Source of the DNA: Plantactinospora mayteni
Lineage (GTDB): Bacteria; Actinomycetota; Actinomycetes; Mycobacteriales; Micromonosporaceae
DNA: 64,000 nt
Assembly: GCF_016862935.1 (NCBI RefSeq)
Contig: NZ_BONX01000002.1
Location: 124,001 to 188,000 of the forward strand
Direction: 5' to 3'
Shown: positions 35,220 through 43,451 of the stretch, one piece after another
How the letters are laid out: each line of letters begins with the position of its first letter
Numbering within the stretch: the first letter of the stretch is position 1
The notes under the pieces: generated by a model
Told to the model about the DNA's origin: nothing
The model's database searches: none
What the model saw: only the letters and a program-made list of their open reading frames with translations
Position numbers and translations under genes: made by a program

Positions 35220-35776
35220 CCGGCTACCTCCCCTTCGCTCGGCCCTGGACCGAGCACATCCTCGGACCCGACCCCGTTTCCGGCACCGACCCCGTTGCCT
35301 CCCGGCTCCTGTCCGGCGGGCGCCGCGCCCGGTGGTGGCTGTCCGGCGGGCGCCGCGCCCGGTAGGCGCCGGCCGGCGGGGGCCGCGCCCGGCGAGGGCT
35401 GGCCGGCGTGGACCGCGTCCGCAGGATGCTGGCCGGGTTCGGCCGTGCCTGCGGTGGCCCGACCGGTGTCGACGGTGTCGCCGGGCGCGGCCGGGCGCAG
35501 GCAGGCCCGCACGCCCGGCTCACCGTTGCAGACGACCAGGCAGTCGAAGCAGATCCCGATGCCGCAGAAGACGCCGCGCGGCCGGTCGGCGAACCGGGTC
35601 CGCCGGGTCGTCCGGCGGCCGGCGGCCAGCAGTGCCGCCGCCAGGGTCTGGCCGGCGCGCACCGGTACGGGTTCGCCGTCGACGGCGATGGTGAACTCCG
35701 CCGGCCGACTCGGGTCGGGCCGTGGTAACCCACCCGGAACGTCGGCGCGGCTGGCGACGGGCTCAGGCGGCGGCAC
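35216..35776 (-). CDS. D-hydroxyproline dehydrogenase, [2Fe-2S] subunit (HcnA-like)
   Basis: 186 aa from GTG 35776, chosen because GGAG lies six bases upstream; it overlaps the preceding gene by 14 bases. Residues 27-100 form a short ferredoxin-like domain with cluster ligands Cys71, Cys76, Cys79 and Cys92 (CGIGICFDC...RAC). After it comes an unusual 80-residue tail of Ala/Pro/Gly with repeated PGAAPAG units, about 33 bases each in DNA and mirrored in the low-complexity sequence 35325-35400. Family members usually end soon after the last Cys, so the tail is an expansion. It transfers electrons within the dehydrogenase. Confidence 0.85.
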   Translation of the reverse strand: MPPPEPVASRADVPGGLPRPDPSRPAEFTIAVDGEPVPVRAGQTLAAALLAAGRRTTRRTRFADRPRGVFCGIGICFDCLVVCNGEPGVRACLRPAAPGDTVDTGRATAGTAEPGQHPADAVHAGQPSPGAAPAGRRLPGAAPAGQPPPGAAPAGQEPGGNGVGAGNGVGSEDVLGPGPSEGEVAG

Positions 35777-36959
35777 CGGCGGTCTCCACTTCGGACGAGA
35801 ACCGGGCCGGGTCGAACGGCTCCAGCGGCAGGTCGGGCCGCTCACCGGTCAGCACCTGGGCGACCAGGTGCGCGGTGGCCGGCGCCAGCCCGATCCCGGC
35901 ACCCTCGTGCCCGTGCGCGTGTACCAGGCCGGGTATCCGCGGGTCGGTGCCGATCACCGGCAGGTGGTCCGGGGAGAACGGTCGGAAGCCGTGGTAGACG
36001 CGCATCGCCCGGACCGCCGCCAGCGCCGGGAAGAGCCGTACCGCGCCCTGGGCCATCCGGCGTACCGCCTCGGCGTTGTGGCGCCGGTCGAAGTCGACCA
36101 GTTCCCGGGTGGCGCCGATCAGGATGGTGCCGGCCGGGGTGCCCTCGACGACCGTCGAGGTCTGCAACCCGGCGTCGCCGCTGGCCACGTTCGCCAGGTA
36201 GTCGGCCGAGTAGACCTTGTGCCGGACCAGCGGCGGGACCGGCTCGGTGACCAGGATGAAGCCCCGGCGCGGCGCGACCGGGGTGTCGGCGCCGGCCAGC
36301 CCGGCGAGCTTGCCGGCCCAGGCCCCGGCCGCGTTCACCACGTGTCCGGCTGCCACCGGACCGGCACCGGTCCGCACCCCCACGACCCGGCCGTCGTCCC
36401 GGAGCATCCCGGTGACCTCGGTGCGCAGCCGTACCTCGGCACCGTGGTCCCGGGCGGCGGCCAGCAGTGCAGCGGTGGCCTTCGCCGGCATGAGCTGCAT
36501 GTCCTGCGGGTAGTAGAGGCCACCGGCCAACTCCGGGGTGATCGCCGGTTCGCGCTCACGCACCCCGGCCGGGTCCAGCAGTTCGACCAGCACGCCCGCC
36601 GCCGACTGCGCCCGGGCGGTCTCCCGCAACCCGGCCAGCCCGGCCGCGCCGTCGGCGCCGGGGCCCACCCCGGTGACCACCAGGCCGCCCTTGGCCTCCA
36701 GCTCGATGTCGCCGTACCGGTCGCCGAGTTCGGCCGCCCAGCGCCGCCAGAGACCGTTGCTGAACAGCGCCAACTCCAGCTCGGGGCCGGGCAGCTTGTC
36801 CGAGACCAGCAGGTTGCCCTCGCCGGAACCGGTGGCCCCGGCGACCAGGCCGGCCCGCTCCAGTACGACGACCGTCAAGCCCCGCCGGGCACAGGCGTAC
36901 GCGCAGGCCGCGCCGACGATACCGGCGCCGACCACCACCACGTCGAAGCTGCCCGCCAT
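35763..36959 (-). CDS. D-hydroxyproline dehydrogenase, FAD oxidase-type subunit (HcnC-like)
   Basis: 398 aa. FAD-binding VVVVGAGIVGAACAYACARR at the N-terminus and HGHEGAGIGLAPATAHLVA at the C-terminus mark the DAO/glycine-oxidase fold. YHGFRPFSPDHLPVIG is the conserved substrate/flavin segment. It is the probable catalytic subunit that oxidises cis-4-hydroxy-D-proline to the pyrroline. First gene of the five-gene overlapping operon (35763-31914). A hairpin at 36982-37026 separates it from metallopeptidase 2 upstream. Confidence 0.88.
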   Translation of the reverse strand: MAGSFDVVVVGAGIVGAACAYACARRGLTVVVLERAGLVAGATGSGEGNLLVSDKLPGPELELALFSNGLWRRWAAELGDRYGDIELEAKGGLVVTGVGPGADGAAGLAGLRETARAQSAAGVLVELLDPAGVREREPAITPELAGGLYYPQDMQLMPAKATAALLAAARDHGAEVRLRTEVTGMLRDDGRVVGVRTGAGPVAAGHVVNAAGAWAGKLAGLAGADTPVAPRRGFILVTEPVPPLVRHKVYSADYLANVASGDAGLQTSTVVEGTPAGTILIGATRELVDFDRRHNAEAVRRMAQGAVRLFPALAAVRAMRVYHGFRPFSPDHLPVIGTDPRIPGLVHAHGHEGAGIGLAPATAHLVAQVLTGERPDLPLEPFDPARFSSEVETAGAAA

Positions 36960-36981
36960 GCCCTTCCCTCCCGTGAGCCGG

Positions 36982-37026
36982 CTGGACCACCTCCGCGCAC
37001 CGGTCGGGGCGCGGGAGGCGGTCCAG
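36982..37026 (-). terminator. Hairpin between metallopeptidase 2 and the hydroxyproline operon
   Basis: CTGGACCACCTCCGCGC (36982-36998) pairs with the stretch 37009-37026 with one bulge and one wobble pair. No U-tract. Its position after the metallopeptidase stop fits a terminator or attenuator. Confidence 0.5.
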
Positions 37027-37067
37027 CGGTCCGTTCCTCCGCTACCGGTTAACCCGGCAGGGCTCCG

Positions 37068-39101
37068 CTAGCGGTTCACCCGGCAGGTGGCCGTCGCCGT
37101 CCGGCTCGGATCGCTCTCCGAGCGGGCGGTCAGGGTGACCCGGCCGACCTGGGTCGCCCCCGTGGTGGCGGTGGCCACCGCCTTGACGTTCACGGTCCGA
37201 CCGAACTCGGCCGTGGTCAAGGCGTTGGGCAGGGTGACCGTCCAGCCCGCCCCGCTGACCGTGGCGGAGAGCCGGTAGACGTCCCCGCGCAGGTACGCCG
37301 AGGCGTCCTCCGGGTGCGCCTGCCCACCGGCGACGTACCGGCCGGTGTTGGTGACGCCGAAGGTGCAGGTCGCGCCGCCGCCGGTCGGGCTGCCGGTGGG
37401 GCTGCCGGAGGAGGCGGCCGTGACGCCGCGTACCGAGTTGCCGGCCCCGTCCAGGTGCCGGACCCCCAGGGTGTACGACAGCACCCCGTCCGCGCCGAGC
37501 TTCCGGTCGATGACGTAGAAGTGCAGCCGGTTGGCGGTGTCGACGTACTCGTACTCGCTGCCGGAGCGGGTACCGGCGTGGAACAGCGCGTCGTTGAGCT
37601 GCCGGTAGTCGGCGACGGTCCGCTTCACCGGGGTACCGTCCGGCTTGTAGTAGTCGACCATGTCGATGTCCTGCGGGTTGGCGTCGACGACCCAGGTGAA
37701 GCAGGTGTAGCCGCAGGTGTTCGTCTCGGCGTCCTTGTTCTTGGCCAGCAGTACCCCGTTGTCCGGGGTGAACGAGTCCGCCCCGATCCGCTGCACCGTC
37801 TCCAGGCTGTACCAGTTGTAGACCGGGCTGCCCGGGCAGAGCGGGTCGGCGTTGCTGTCACAGGCCGGGGTCAGGTCCCGGTCCATCCCGATCCGGACGC
37901 CCTGGATGTCCCGGGCCGCCGGTACCGCCGTCCGGGCCTTCACGGTGACCACCGCGACGCCGGTGGTGCGCAGCGCCTCCCGGGAGAGCCGCAGCACCTG
38001 CGCCTCGTCGATGTGCCCGAGCTTGAGCTTGCTGCGCAGGGTCTGCCCGGCCGGCATCGCCGCGCCCTGGGCCGCCGGCACCACCCACCGGTTGTGCGGG
38101 CCGCCCGGCCCGTTGAACGAGCCCCGGTCCATCACGTCCCAGGTCCCCGACCCGACCCGCCGGTACGGCGACACGTACGGATTGTTGTTGTTGTCGGCGA
38201 TCCCGAAGGTGTGCGCGATCTCGTGCGTGATGGTGCCGGAACTCTCGCCCTGCCGCATGCTCGACGAGCCCCAGAGCTGCGCGCCGGCCTTCCAGGAGGT
38301 CCAGTCGACATAGCGGGACCGCACCCAGTTCGGCAGGTTCGGGTCCGGCGGGCCCCAGGCGTCCGGCACGTCCTCCTTGGTCTGGAACATCATCTCGCCG
38401 AACTCCTGCCAGACCGACGTCTCGTCGTAGCCGGCGTAGACCCGCAGCACCAGGTCGAACCGGCTGCGCACGTCCGAGCCCTCGGCGGCCCGCCAGAGCG
38501 TGTCCACGTCCGCGTCCAGGTTGCCGTTGCAGGTCGAGCCGGCCGGGCAGCCACCACCGTTCTGCCCGATGTCGTTGAGCCCGTACTCGAACTGCTTGCG
38601 GGGCAGCCGGTACGGGCCGAACGGGGTGAACTCCACCCCGATCCGCCCGTTGGTCTGCTCCATCCAGTACTCGTGCACGGTGTGGCCGTGGTTGAGCGTG
38701 CTCGGCTTGCCCCAGAAGTCGGCGTAGAACCGGGACACGTCGGCCCGGGCGACCGGGGCGACCTGCGGGTTGCGGAACGGGTCCGAGCCCCGGTTCTGGG
38801 TGATCACAAACGACTGGTCGGGATAGTCGGCGGCGACCAGGGCGATCCGGAGCTTGCGCTGGCTCGGCTGCCGGGTCGGGTCGGCCCAGCTGGCGCCGGG
38901 CACCGCCCGGTAGTCGTCCCAGGTCATCGTCTCCTGGTCCTGCCAGGTCTGCGGGTCGACCGGGTCCAGTGCGGCCCGGGTACCCGGCCCGGCCTGGGCC
39001 GGTCCGATCCCGGGTCCGGTCAGCAGGGCGGTCGCGGCGACGACCGCGACGACCGCGGTGAACGCCCTGCGGAGCTGGTCTGTGCGGGTAGCGCGGCGCA
39101 A
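37068..39101 (-). CDS. Secreted HExxHxxxxxD metallopeptidase 2 (M6-like)
   Basis: 677 aa from TTG 39101, supported by AAGGAG six bases upstream; the ATG at 39106 is out of frame. Signal peptide AVVAVVAATALLTGPGIG ends near AQAG. The zinc site is HEIAHTFGIAD (His293, Glu294, His297, Asp303), with DVMDRGSFNGPGGP downstream. It differs from metallopeptidase 1 by a CGYTC insertion and a short Ser/Gly/Pro/Thr linker (GSPTGSPTGGG) before the C-terminal domain. The two share long identical segments (for example DVPDAWGPPDPNLPN and GADSFTPD). It is probably co-regulated by the PucR protein encoded divergently. Confidence 0.88.
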   Translation of the reverse strand: MRRATRTDQLRRAFTAVVAVVAATALLTGPGIGPAQAGPGTRAALDPVDPQTWQDQETMTWDDYRAVPGASWADPTRQPSQRKLRIALVAADYPDQSFVITQNRGSDPFRNPQVAPVARADVSRFYADFWGKPSTLNHGHTVHEYWMEQTNGRIGVEFTPFGPYRLPRKQFEYGLNDIGQNGGGCPAGSTCNGNLDADVDTLWRAAEGSDVRSRFDLVLRVYAGYDETSVWQEFGEMMFQTKEDVPDAWGPPDPNLPNWVRSRYVDWTSWKAGAQLWGSSSMRQGESSGTITHEIAHTFGIADNNNNPYVSPYRRVGSGTWDVMDRGSFNGPGGPHNRWVVPAAQGAAMPAGQTLRSKLKLGHIDEAQVLRLSREALRTTGVAVVTVKARTAVPAARDIQGVRIGMDRDLTPACDSNADPLCPGSPVYNWYSLETVQRIGADSFTPDNGVLLAKNKDAETNTCGYTCFTWVVDANPQDIDMVDYYKPDGTPVKRTVADYRQLNDALFHAGTRSGSEYEYVDTANRLHFYVIDRKLGADGVLSYTLGVRHLDGAGNSVRGVTAASSGSPTGSPTGGGATCTFGVTNTGRYVAGGQAHPEDASAYLRGDVYRLSATVSGAGWTVTLPNALTTAEFGRTVNVKAVATATTGATQVGRVTLTARSESDPSRTATATCRVNR

Positions 39102-39463
39102 CGCATCTCCTTCGGGTCGGGGTGCTCGAATCCGTGCTGAGCAGGCTGAGGAGGATGGGGCGGATCGGATCGGGTCGGGCGGCTCGGCTCAGTCGGGGCG
39201 GGGCGGGGCGGGGCGCGGGAGGTGGCGCCACGGTCGGTGGATGTCGCAAGCACGGTAAGGACATCGACGTTTCCGGGTCTTCGGACAGATGCAGGAAGCC
39301 CGCTGGGCGGATCAGGACTTCTGTCGGGACTTGTGCCGTACGCCCCGAACCACTTGCGTACCGGGCCGGTGTCGTCGGAGGGTAAGGACCGGTGGTGCCC
39401 GACGTCGGTGCCTCCGGCGGAGCAGGCCGCCCGGCCCCGGCCACGAGGAGGATCAGCGAAGGC
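39102..39463. promoter_or_regulatory. Divergent promoter region of metallopeptidase 2 and pucR-type gene
   Basis: 362 bp with no gene. It contains four GGGG runs separated by single C residues (39195-39213, plus strand), a canonical G-quadruplex pattern, and imperfect copies of GGGACTT/GGACTT around 39313-39331. No convincing -10 box is visible. Confidence 0.55.
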
Positions 39464-40696
39464 ATGCACACGGAGCTGCAACGCATCGTCGACGCGGTGG
39501 CGGCCCGGGTGGGCCGGCCGGCGCTGATCGAGGACCGCCGGCAGCGGGTGGTCGTGTACAGCGAGCACACCGGACTGATGGACGACGTACGCCGAACCTC
39601 CATCCTGCGCCGGCACACCACGCCCGAGGTCATCTCCTGGTTCCACGACGTGGGCATCATGAAGGCCCGTACGCCGGTCCGCACCCCGGCCTGCCCCGAG
39701 CTGGACCTGCTGCCCCGGCTCTGCGTACCGATCACCCACCACGACCTGCTGCTCGGCTTCGTCTGGTTCATCGACGCCGACGGCGGCATGACCGACGCCG
39801 ACATCGAGACCGTCACCCGGGCGATGTCCGACCTCTCGCTCGCCCTCTACCGGGAGAACCTGCTCGGCGAACTGGCCTCGCAGCGGGAGGCGGAGGCGGC
39901 CCGGACGCTGCTGGTGGACAGTCCGGAGATCCGTGCCGAGGCGGTCCGTTCGCTGCTCGCCGAGGGTGTGGTCGCGGCCGACGGGCCGGCCAACGCGGTG
40001 GTGGCGCAGCTCGTCCCGGCCCGGGGGCAGGTGCTCGACGAGGTGGCCCGGATCGCCCTGGAACAGATGCTGGTGGCGACCCGCCGCTGGATCGGGGTAC
40101 GCGAGGCGCTGCACCTGATCCGGCACGACCAGGGCGTACTGCTGATCTCCGGTGGTCAGGGCGCCGGCCGCCCGTCCGCCGAGGCGACCGCCAAGCACCT
40201 GAGCGAGGCGCTGCACAAGGCGACCCGGAGCCTGCCCTCGGTGGCCCGGGTGGTGGTCGGGATCGGCGAGCCCCGCCCCCGGCTCGCCGACGTGGTGCAC
40301 GCCTACGACGAGGCGCTCCAGTCGGCCCGGGTGGGTGGGCAGCTCTCCGCGCTCGGGCCGATCATCGCCTGGTCGAACCTCGGCATCTATCGGATGCTGT
40401 CCCGGATGAACGGCCAGCATCTCGACGTCGCGGGCGTGCACCCGGGGCTGGAACGGCTACTCCGCGACGACTCCAACCAGGTACTGCTGGAGACGCTGGA
40501 GGCGTACCTCGACCTTGCCGGGAACGCGCACGCCACGGCAGAGCAGCTACGGCTGCACCGGACCACGCTCTACTACCGGCTGCACCGGGTGGAGCAGCTC
40601 GCCGAGACCGACCTCAAGGACGGCAACGAACGGCTCTGCCTGCACCTGGCGCTGAAACTCGGCCGGCTCACCGGCCACTACCGACCGGCGAACTGA
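39464..40696 (+). CDS. PucR-family transcriptional regulator
   Basis: 410 aa from ATG 39464. The N-terminal sensory domain is GAF-like, followed by a degenerate cyclase-like middle. The C-terminal helix-turn-helix LLETLEAYLDLAGNAHATAE then LRLHRTTLYYRLHRVEQL is the hallmark of the PucR/CdaR group. Some members respond to proline (PutR). Placed divergently from metallopeptidase 2 and upstream of the hydroxyproline genes, it is the likely sensor of hydroxyproline or a pathway intermediate. Activator or repressor cannot be told. Confidence 0.88.
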   Translation: MHTELQRIVDAVAARVGRPALIEDRRQRVVVYSEHTGLMDDVRRTSILRRHTTPEVISWFHDVGIMKARTPVRTPACPELDLLPRLCVPITHHDLLLGFVWFIDADGGMTDADIETVTRAMSDLSLALYRENLLGELASQREAEAARTLLVDSPEIRAEAVRSLLAEGVVAADGPANAVVAQLVPARGQVLDEVARIALEQMLVATRRWIGVREALHLIRHDQGVLLISGGQGAGRPSAEATAKHLSEALHKATRSLPSVARVVVGIGEPRPRLADVVHAYDEALQSARVGGQLSALGPIIAWSNLGIYRMLSRMNGQHLDVAGVHPGLERLLRDDSNQVLLETLEAYLDLAGNAHATAEQLRLHRTTLYYRLHRVEQLAETDLKDGNERLCLHLALKLGRLTGHYRPAN

Positions 40697-40730
40697 CCCC
40701 CGGCCCGGCCCGCGCGCCGGGCGGCCCGGG

Positions 40731-40814
40731 TCACCCGCACACTGCGGGCGGTCACCCGCGCACTGCCTGAGGGCACCCGCGCATTGCCGGAGGGCACCCG
40801 CGCACTGCCGGACG
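40731..40814. repeat. Four tandem 21-bp repeats
   Basis: Units TCACCCGCACACTGCGGGCGG, TCACCCGCGCACTGCCTGAGG and two GCACCCGCGCA-TGCCGGA-type copies run without gap at 40731-40751, 40752-40772, 40773-40793 and 40794-40814. They lie between two convergent genes. Variable-number tandem repeat; function unknown. Confidence 0.9.
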
Positions 40815-40828
40815 GGCGACCACCTGGT

Positions 40829-42955
40829 TCACCGGCCGACCGGGGAGCGGGCGGCTGCCCGGACCAGGGCGGAGCGCTGCCGGGCGGTGATCACCTCGGC
40901 GGCGACGAGCCGGTCGGCGACCTCGGTCACGTGCCGGACGAACCGGCCGTGGTCCGGCCACTCCTCGGTGTCCAGGACGTGGTCGTTGACGGTGCAGGTG
41001 CCGGCCAGCGCCCGGTTCGGCACCCCGCTGTCGATCCCGCCGACCACCACGGTCGGCCGGGTGTCCGGCTGGGCGCAGACCGGCATCGCCAGCGGCCCGC
41101 CGACGACGGGCAGCTCGACCGAGGTCCGGGCCAGGTCGACGGTGAGCACGGTGCCCGGCGCGGGGTGCAGGGTGAACTCGTGGTCGGTCGACCAGATCAT
41201 CAGCCCGATCCGCGCTCCGGCGGGGACGACCTGGTCGTCCGGCTGCAACGGTACGGTCAGCTCGACGAACCTGCCCGGCTTGAGCGGGGTGCCGTGTCGC
41301 AGCGAGCGGTGGTTCTGCGGGTCGGCCCAGCCCCGGGTGATGATGCTGGTCGTCGCGCCCCGGGTGCTGGACTCGCAGTCGGCGGCACCGGTCCAGGGCA
41401 GCCGGACCAGTGCCACCGACAGGTTCGCCGCCGGCCTGCTGGCCGCCAGCCGGAGCCGGACCTGCGGGGTGCCGGAGATGTGCACCGGGGCGCTGAGTTC
41501 CGGGGTGACGTAGAGCAGCCGGTTCGGCGAGACCTGGCTGGCCAGGGTGCCGGCGTTGCAGGCCAGGTTGCCGGCGTCGACGAGCTGCTCGGTGCCACTG
41601 TCCGCCCGGGCCAGCGAGGTCAACCCGCCGGCCGTGTCGCCACCGCGTTGCAGCGTCAGGCTGACCGGCGCCGCCGCCGGGTTCGGATAGTCGGCGTACG
41701 GGGTGAGCTGGCTCGTTCCCGTCTCGTTGCGGACGATCCAGGCGCGCGGATCGTCCTCGACACCGTTGCGCACTCCGTAGAGATAGCGGGTGAACCACCG
41801 GTTGCGCAGGTCCAGCGGTGGCGCCCCGCCGTGCCCGCCCTGGTGGAAGTACGCCTGCGTCGGGGTGCCCTGTGCCTTCAGCGCGTCGAGGATCCGGACG
41901 CTGTGCTCGGGTACCACGTTCCAGTCGTTGAAGGCGTGGGCCATCAGGGTGGCCGCCCGGACCCGGCGTACCGAGGGCAGGTAGTCCCGGCTGGCCCAGA
42001 AGTCGTTGTAGTCGCCGGTCGCCCGGTCCTGGTACCGGTTCATCTCGTCGACCCGGACGTGCTGGGCGCAGTACTCCCGGCGGTCCGGATAGCCGCTGCT
42101 GATGTAGTCGAAGAGGTAGTCGATGTCCTCGCCGACCCAGCCGCCCGGGTTCCGGACCAGCCCGTTCGACCGGTAGTAGTGGTAGTAGGAGGTGTTCGGC
42201 GCGATCGGGATGATCGCCTCCAGCCCCCGTACCCCGGTGGTCGCGGCGGCCAGCGGAAGCGTCCCGTTGTACGACGTACCCGTCATCCCGACCCTGCCGG
42301 TCGACCAGCCGGTGGCCGAGACCCGCTGCCCGCCCTCGACGCTGGTGTAGCCGCTGGCCCGGCCGTTGAGCCAGTCCACGACCGCCTTCGGGGCCAGCGA
42401 CTCGTTGGCGCCGCCGACTGTCGGACAGCCCTGGGACAGCCCGGTGCCGGGCGAGTCGGAGTGCACCACCGCGAAGCCGCGCGGTACCCAGGTGTTGACC
42501 TCGCTGGTCGACACGGCGGTCCGGTCCGCCCGGTGCGGGATCGGCGGTGGTGAGGTCCGGGCCGGTGGCCGCTGACCCAGCTCGGTGTTGACGTTCCAGA
42601 AGTACTGCCGCTGGGTCGAGGCGGTGCCGGCGTAGTACGGGCTGCTCTCGTAGACGACCGGGACCTTCAGCCCGGCGGCGGTCGGCGCCGGCCGGGTGAC
42701 GTCCACGTGCATGCGGTCGCGCCGGCCGTCGCCGTCGGAGTCGAACTCGGTCTCGACCCAGAGCCGCTCCCTGATCCAGGTCGCGGGGTCGGCGAACTCG
42801 GGAACGACCTGGGCCTGCCCGTCGACGAAGACCGGCCCGACCGGGGGCGGATCGGCGGCGGCGGGCCCGGCGATCCCGGTGGCGGCGGCGAGCGCCACCA
42901 GTGCCGGTACGACCAGCAGGGCGCAGGTCCTGCGCCGCGTGCTCCCACGTGTCAT
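40829..42955 (-). CDS. Secreted Xaa-Pro dipeptidyl-peptidase (S15)
   Basis: 708 aa from ATG 42955. Signal peptide LLVVPALVALAAATG, cleavage near AAA. The alpha/beta-hydrolase of peptidase family S15 shows the nucleophile Ser228 in GMTGTSYNGT, an acid in HAFNDWNV and a His in HQGGHGGAP; the C-terminal half is the jelly-roll domain. It removes Xaa-Pro dipeptides from N-termini and may accept hydroxyproline at P1. In this setting it would trim Pro/Hyp-rich peptides made by the secreted endopeptidases. Its own promoter is in the 496-bp divergent region shared with the GH127 gene. Confidence 0.9.
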   Translation of the reverse strand: MTRGSTRRRTCALLVVPALVALAAATGIAGPAAADPPPVGPVFVDGQAQVVPEFADPATWIRERLWVETEFDSDGDGRRDRMHVDVTRPAPTAAGLKVPVVYESSPYYAGTASTQRQYFWNVNTELGQRPPARTSPPPIPHRADRTAVSTSEVNTWVPRGFAVVHSDSPGTGLSQGCPTVGGANESLAPKAVVDWLNGRASGYTSVEGGQRVSATGWSTGRVGMTGTSYNGTLPLAAATTGVRGLEAIIPIAPNTSYYHYYRSNGLVRNPGGWVGEDIDYLFDYISSGYPDRREYCAQHVRVDEMNRYQDRATGDYNDFWASRDYLPSVRRVRAATLMAHAFNDWNVVPEHSVRILDALKAQGTPTQAYFHQGGHGGAPPLDLRNRWFTRYLYGVRNGVEDDPRAWIVRNETGTSQLTPYADYPNPAAAPVSLTLQRGGDTAGGLTSLARADSGTEQLVDAGNLACNAGTLASQVSPNRLLYVTPELSAPVHISGTPQVRLRLAASRPAANLSVALVRLPWTGAADCESSTRGATTSIITRGWADPQNHRSLRHGTPLKPGRFVELTVPLQPDDQVVPAGARIGLMIWSTDHEFTLHPAPGTVLTVDLARTSVELPVVGGPLAMPVCAQPDTRPTVVVGGIDSGVPNRALAGTCTVNDHVLDTEEWPDHGRFVRHVTEVADRLVAAEVITARQRSALVRAAARSPVGR

Positions 42956-43451
42956 CGTCCATCACCCCAGGTCAACGCGGCGCCCGGCGAGTACTCCGGA
43001 CGGCGCCGACGCGCGTCGGTGCACTGTGGAGCGTGCGGTGCCGACGAGCGGGGCGAGCTGCCGTCCGGTGAGCCGACCGTATCGGGCGAGATCATTCCCC
43101 GAAACCCGACACCTGACGGAACTTCGGCCGTCGCGGCCCGTCAGACCGTCGGGGTCCGGTGCCGACGGTGCACCGCGTCGACGCGGTTGATCCGCATCCG
43201 GCTATTGACCCGACGCGACCTGTGAGCGCTAACATGCTCTGCACCGCCGGATCTTCCGGCTTCCCGCCACGAGAGTTCGACGTCGACGCGCCGCCGCCCG
43301 ACGCACGGCGGCGCCCGTCCCCTGACCCGGCGTACCCGATCGATCGGGCGCGTCGGAGCCCGCCCGGACCTTTCGTCCACAACGGATCGGGGATGTCCGG
43401 CCACCCGTCCCGGCCGCGACCGCGAGCGTCGGCAGCACAGAGGAGGCCACC
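42956..43451. other. 496-bp divergent regulatory region (Xaa-Pro peptidase / GH127)
   Basis: No gene. The GH127 side has a promoter and operator at 43205-43235, giving a leader of about 210 nt that is unexplained. On the Xaa-Pro peptidase side I see no confident promoter. Confidence 0.6.
43205..43235 (+). promoter_or_regulatory. GH127 promoter with overlapping LacI-type operator
   Basis: TTGACC (43205-43210), 19 bases, TAACAT (43230-43235). The near-perfect palindrome TGTGAGCGCTAACA (43221-43234, one mismatched pair) covers the spacer and -10 and matches the GAGCGCTC-cored operators of sugar LacI repressors. No lacI gene is adjacent, and the operator differs from that at 21835. Confidence 0.65.

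Noticed and set aside
40731-40814. CRISPR array
   Set aside because: The 21-bp units follow each other with no unique spacers, and no cas genes are present.
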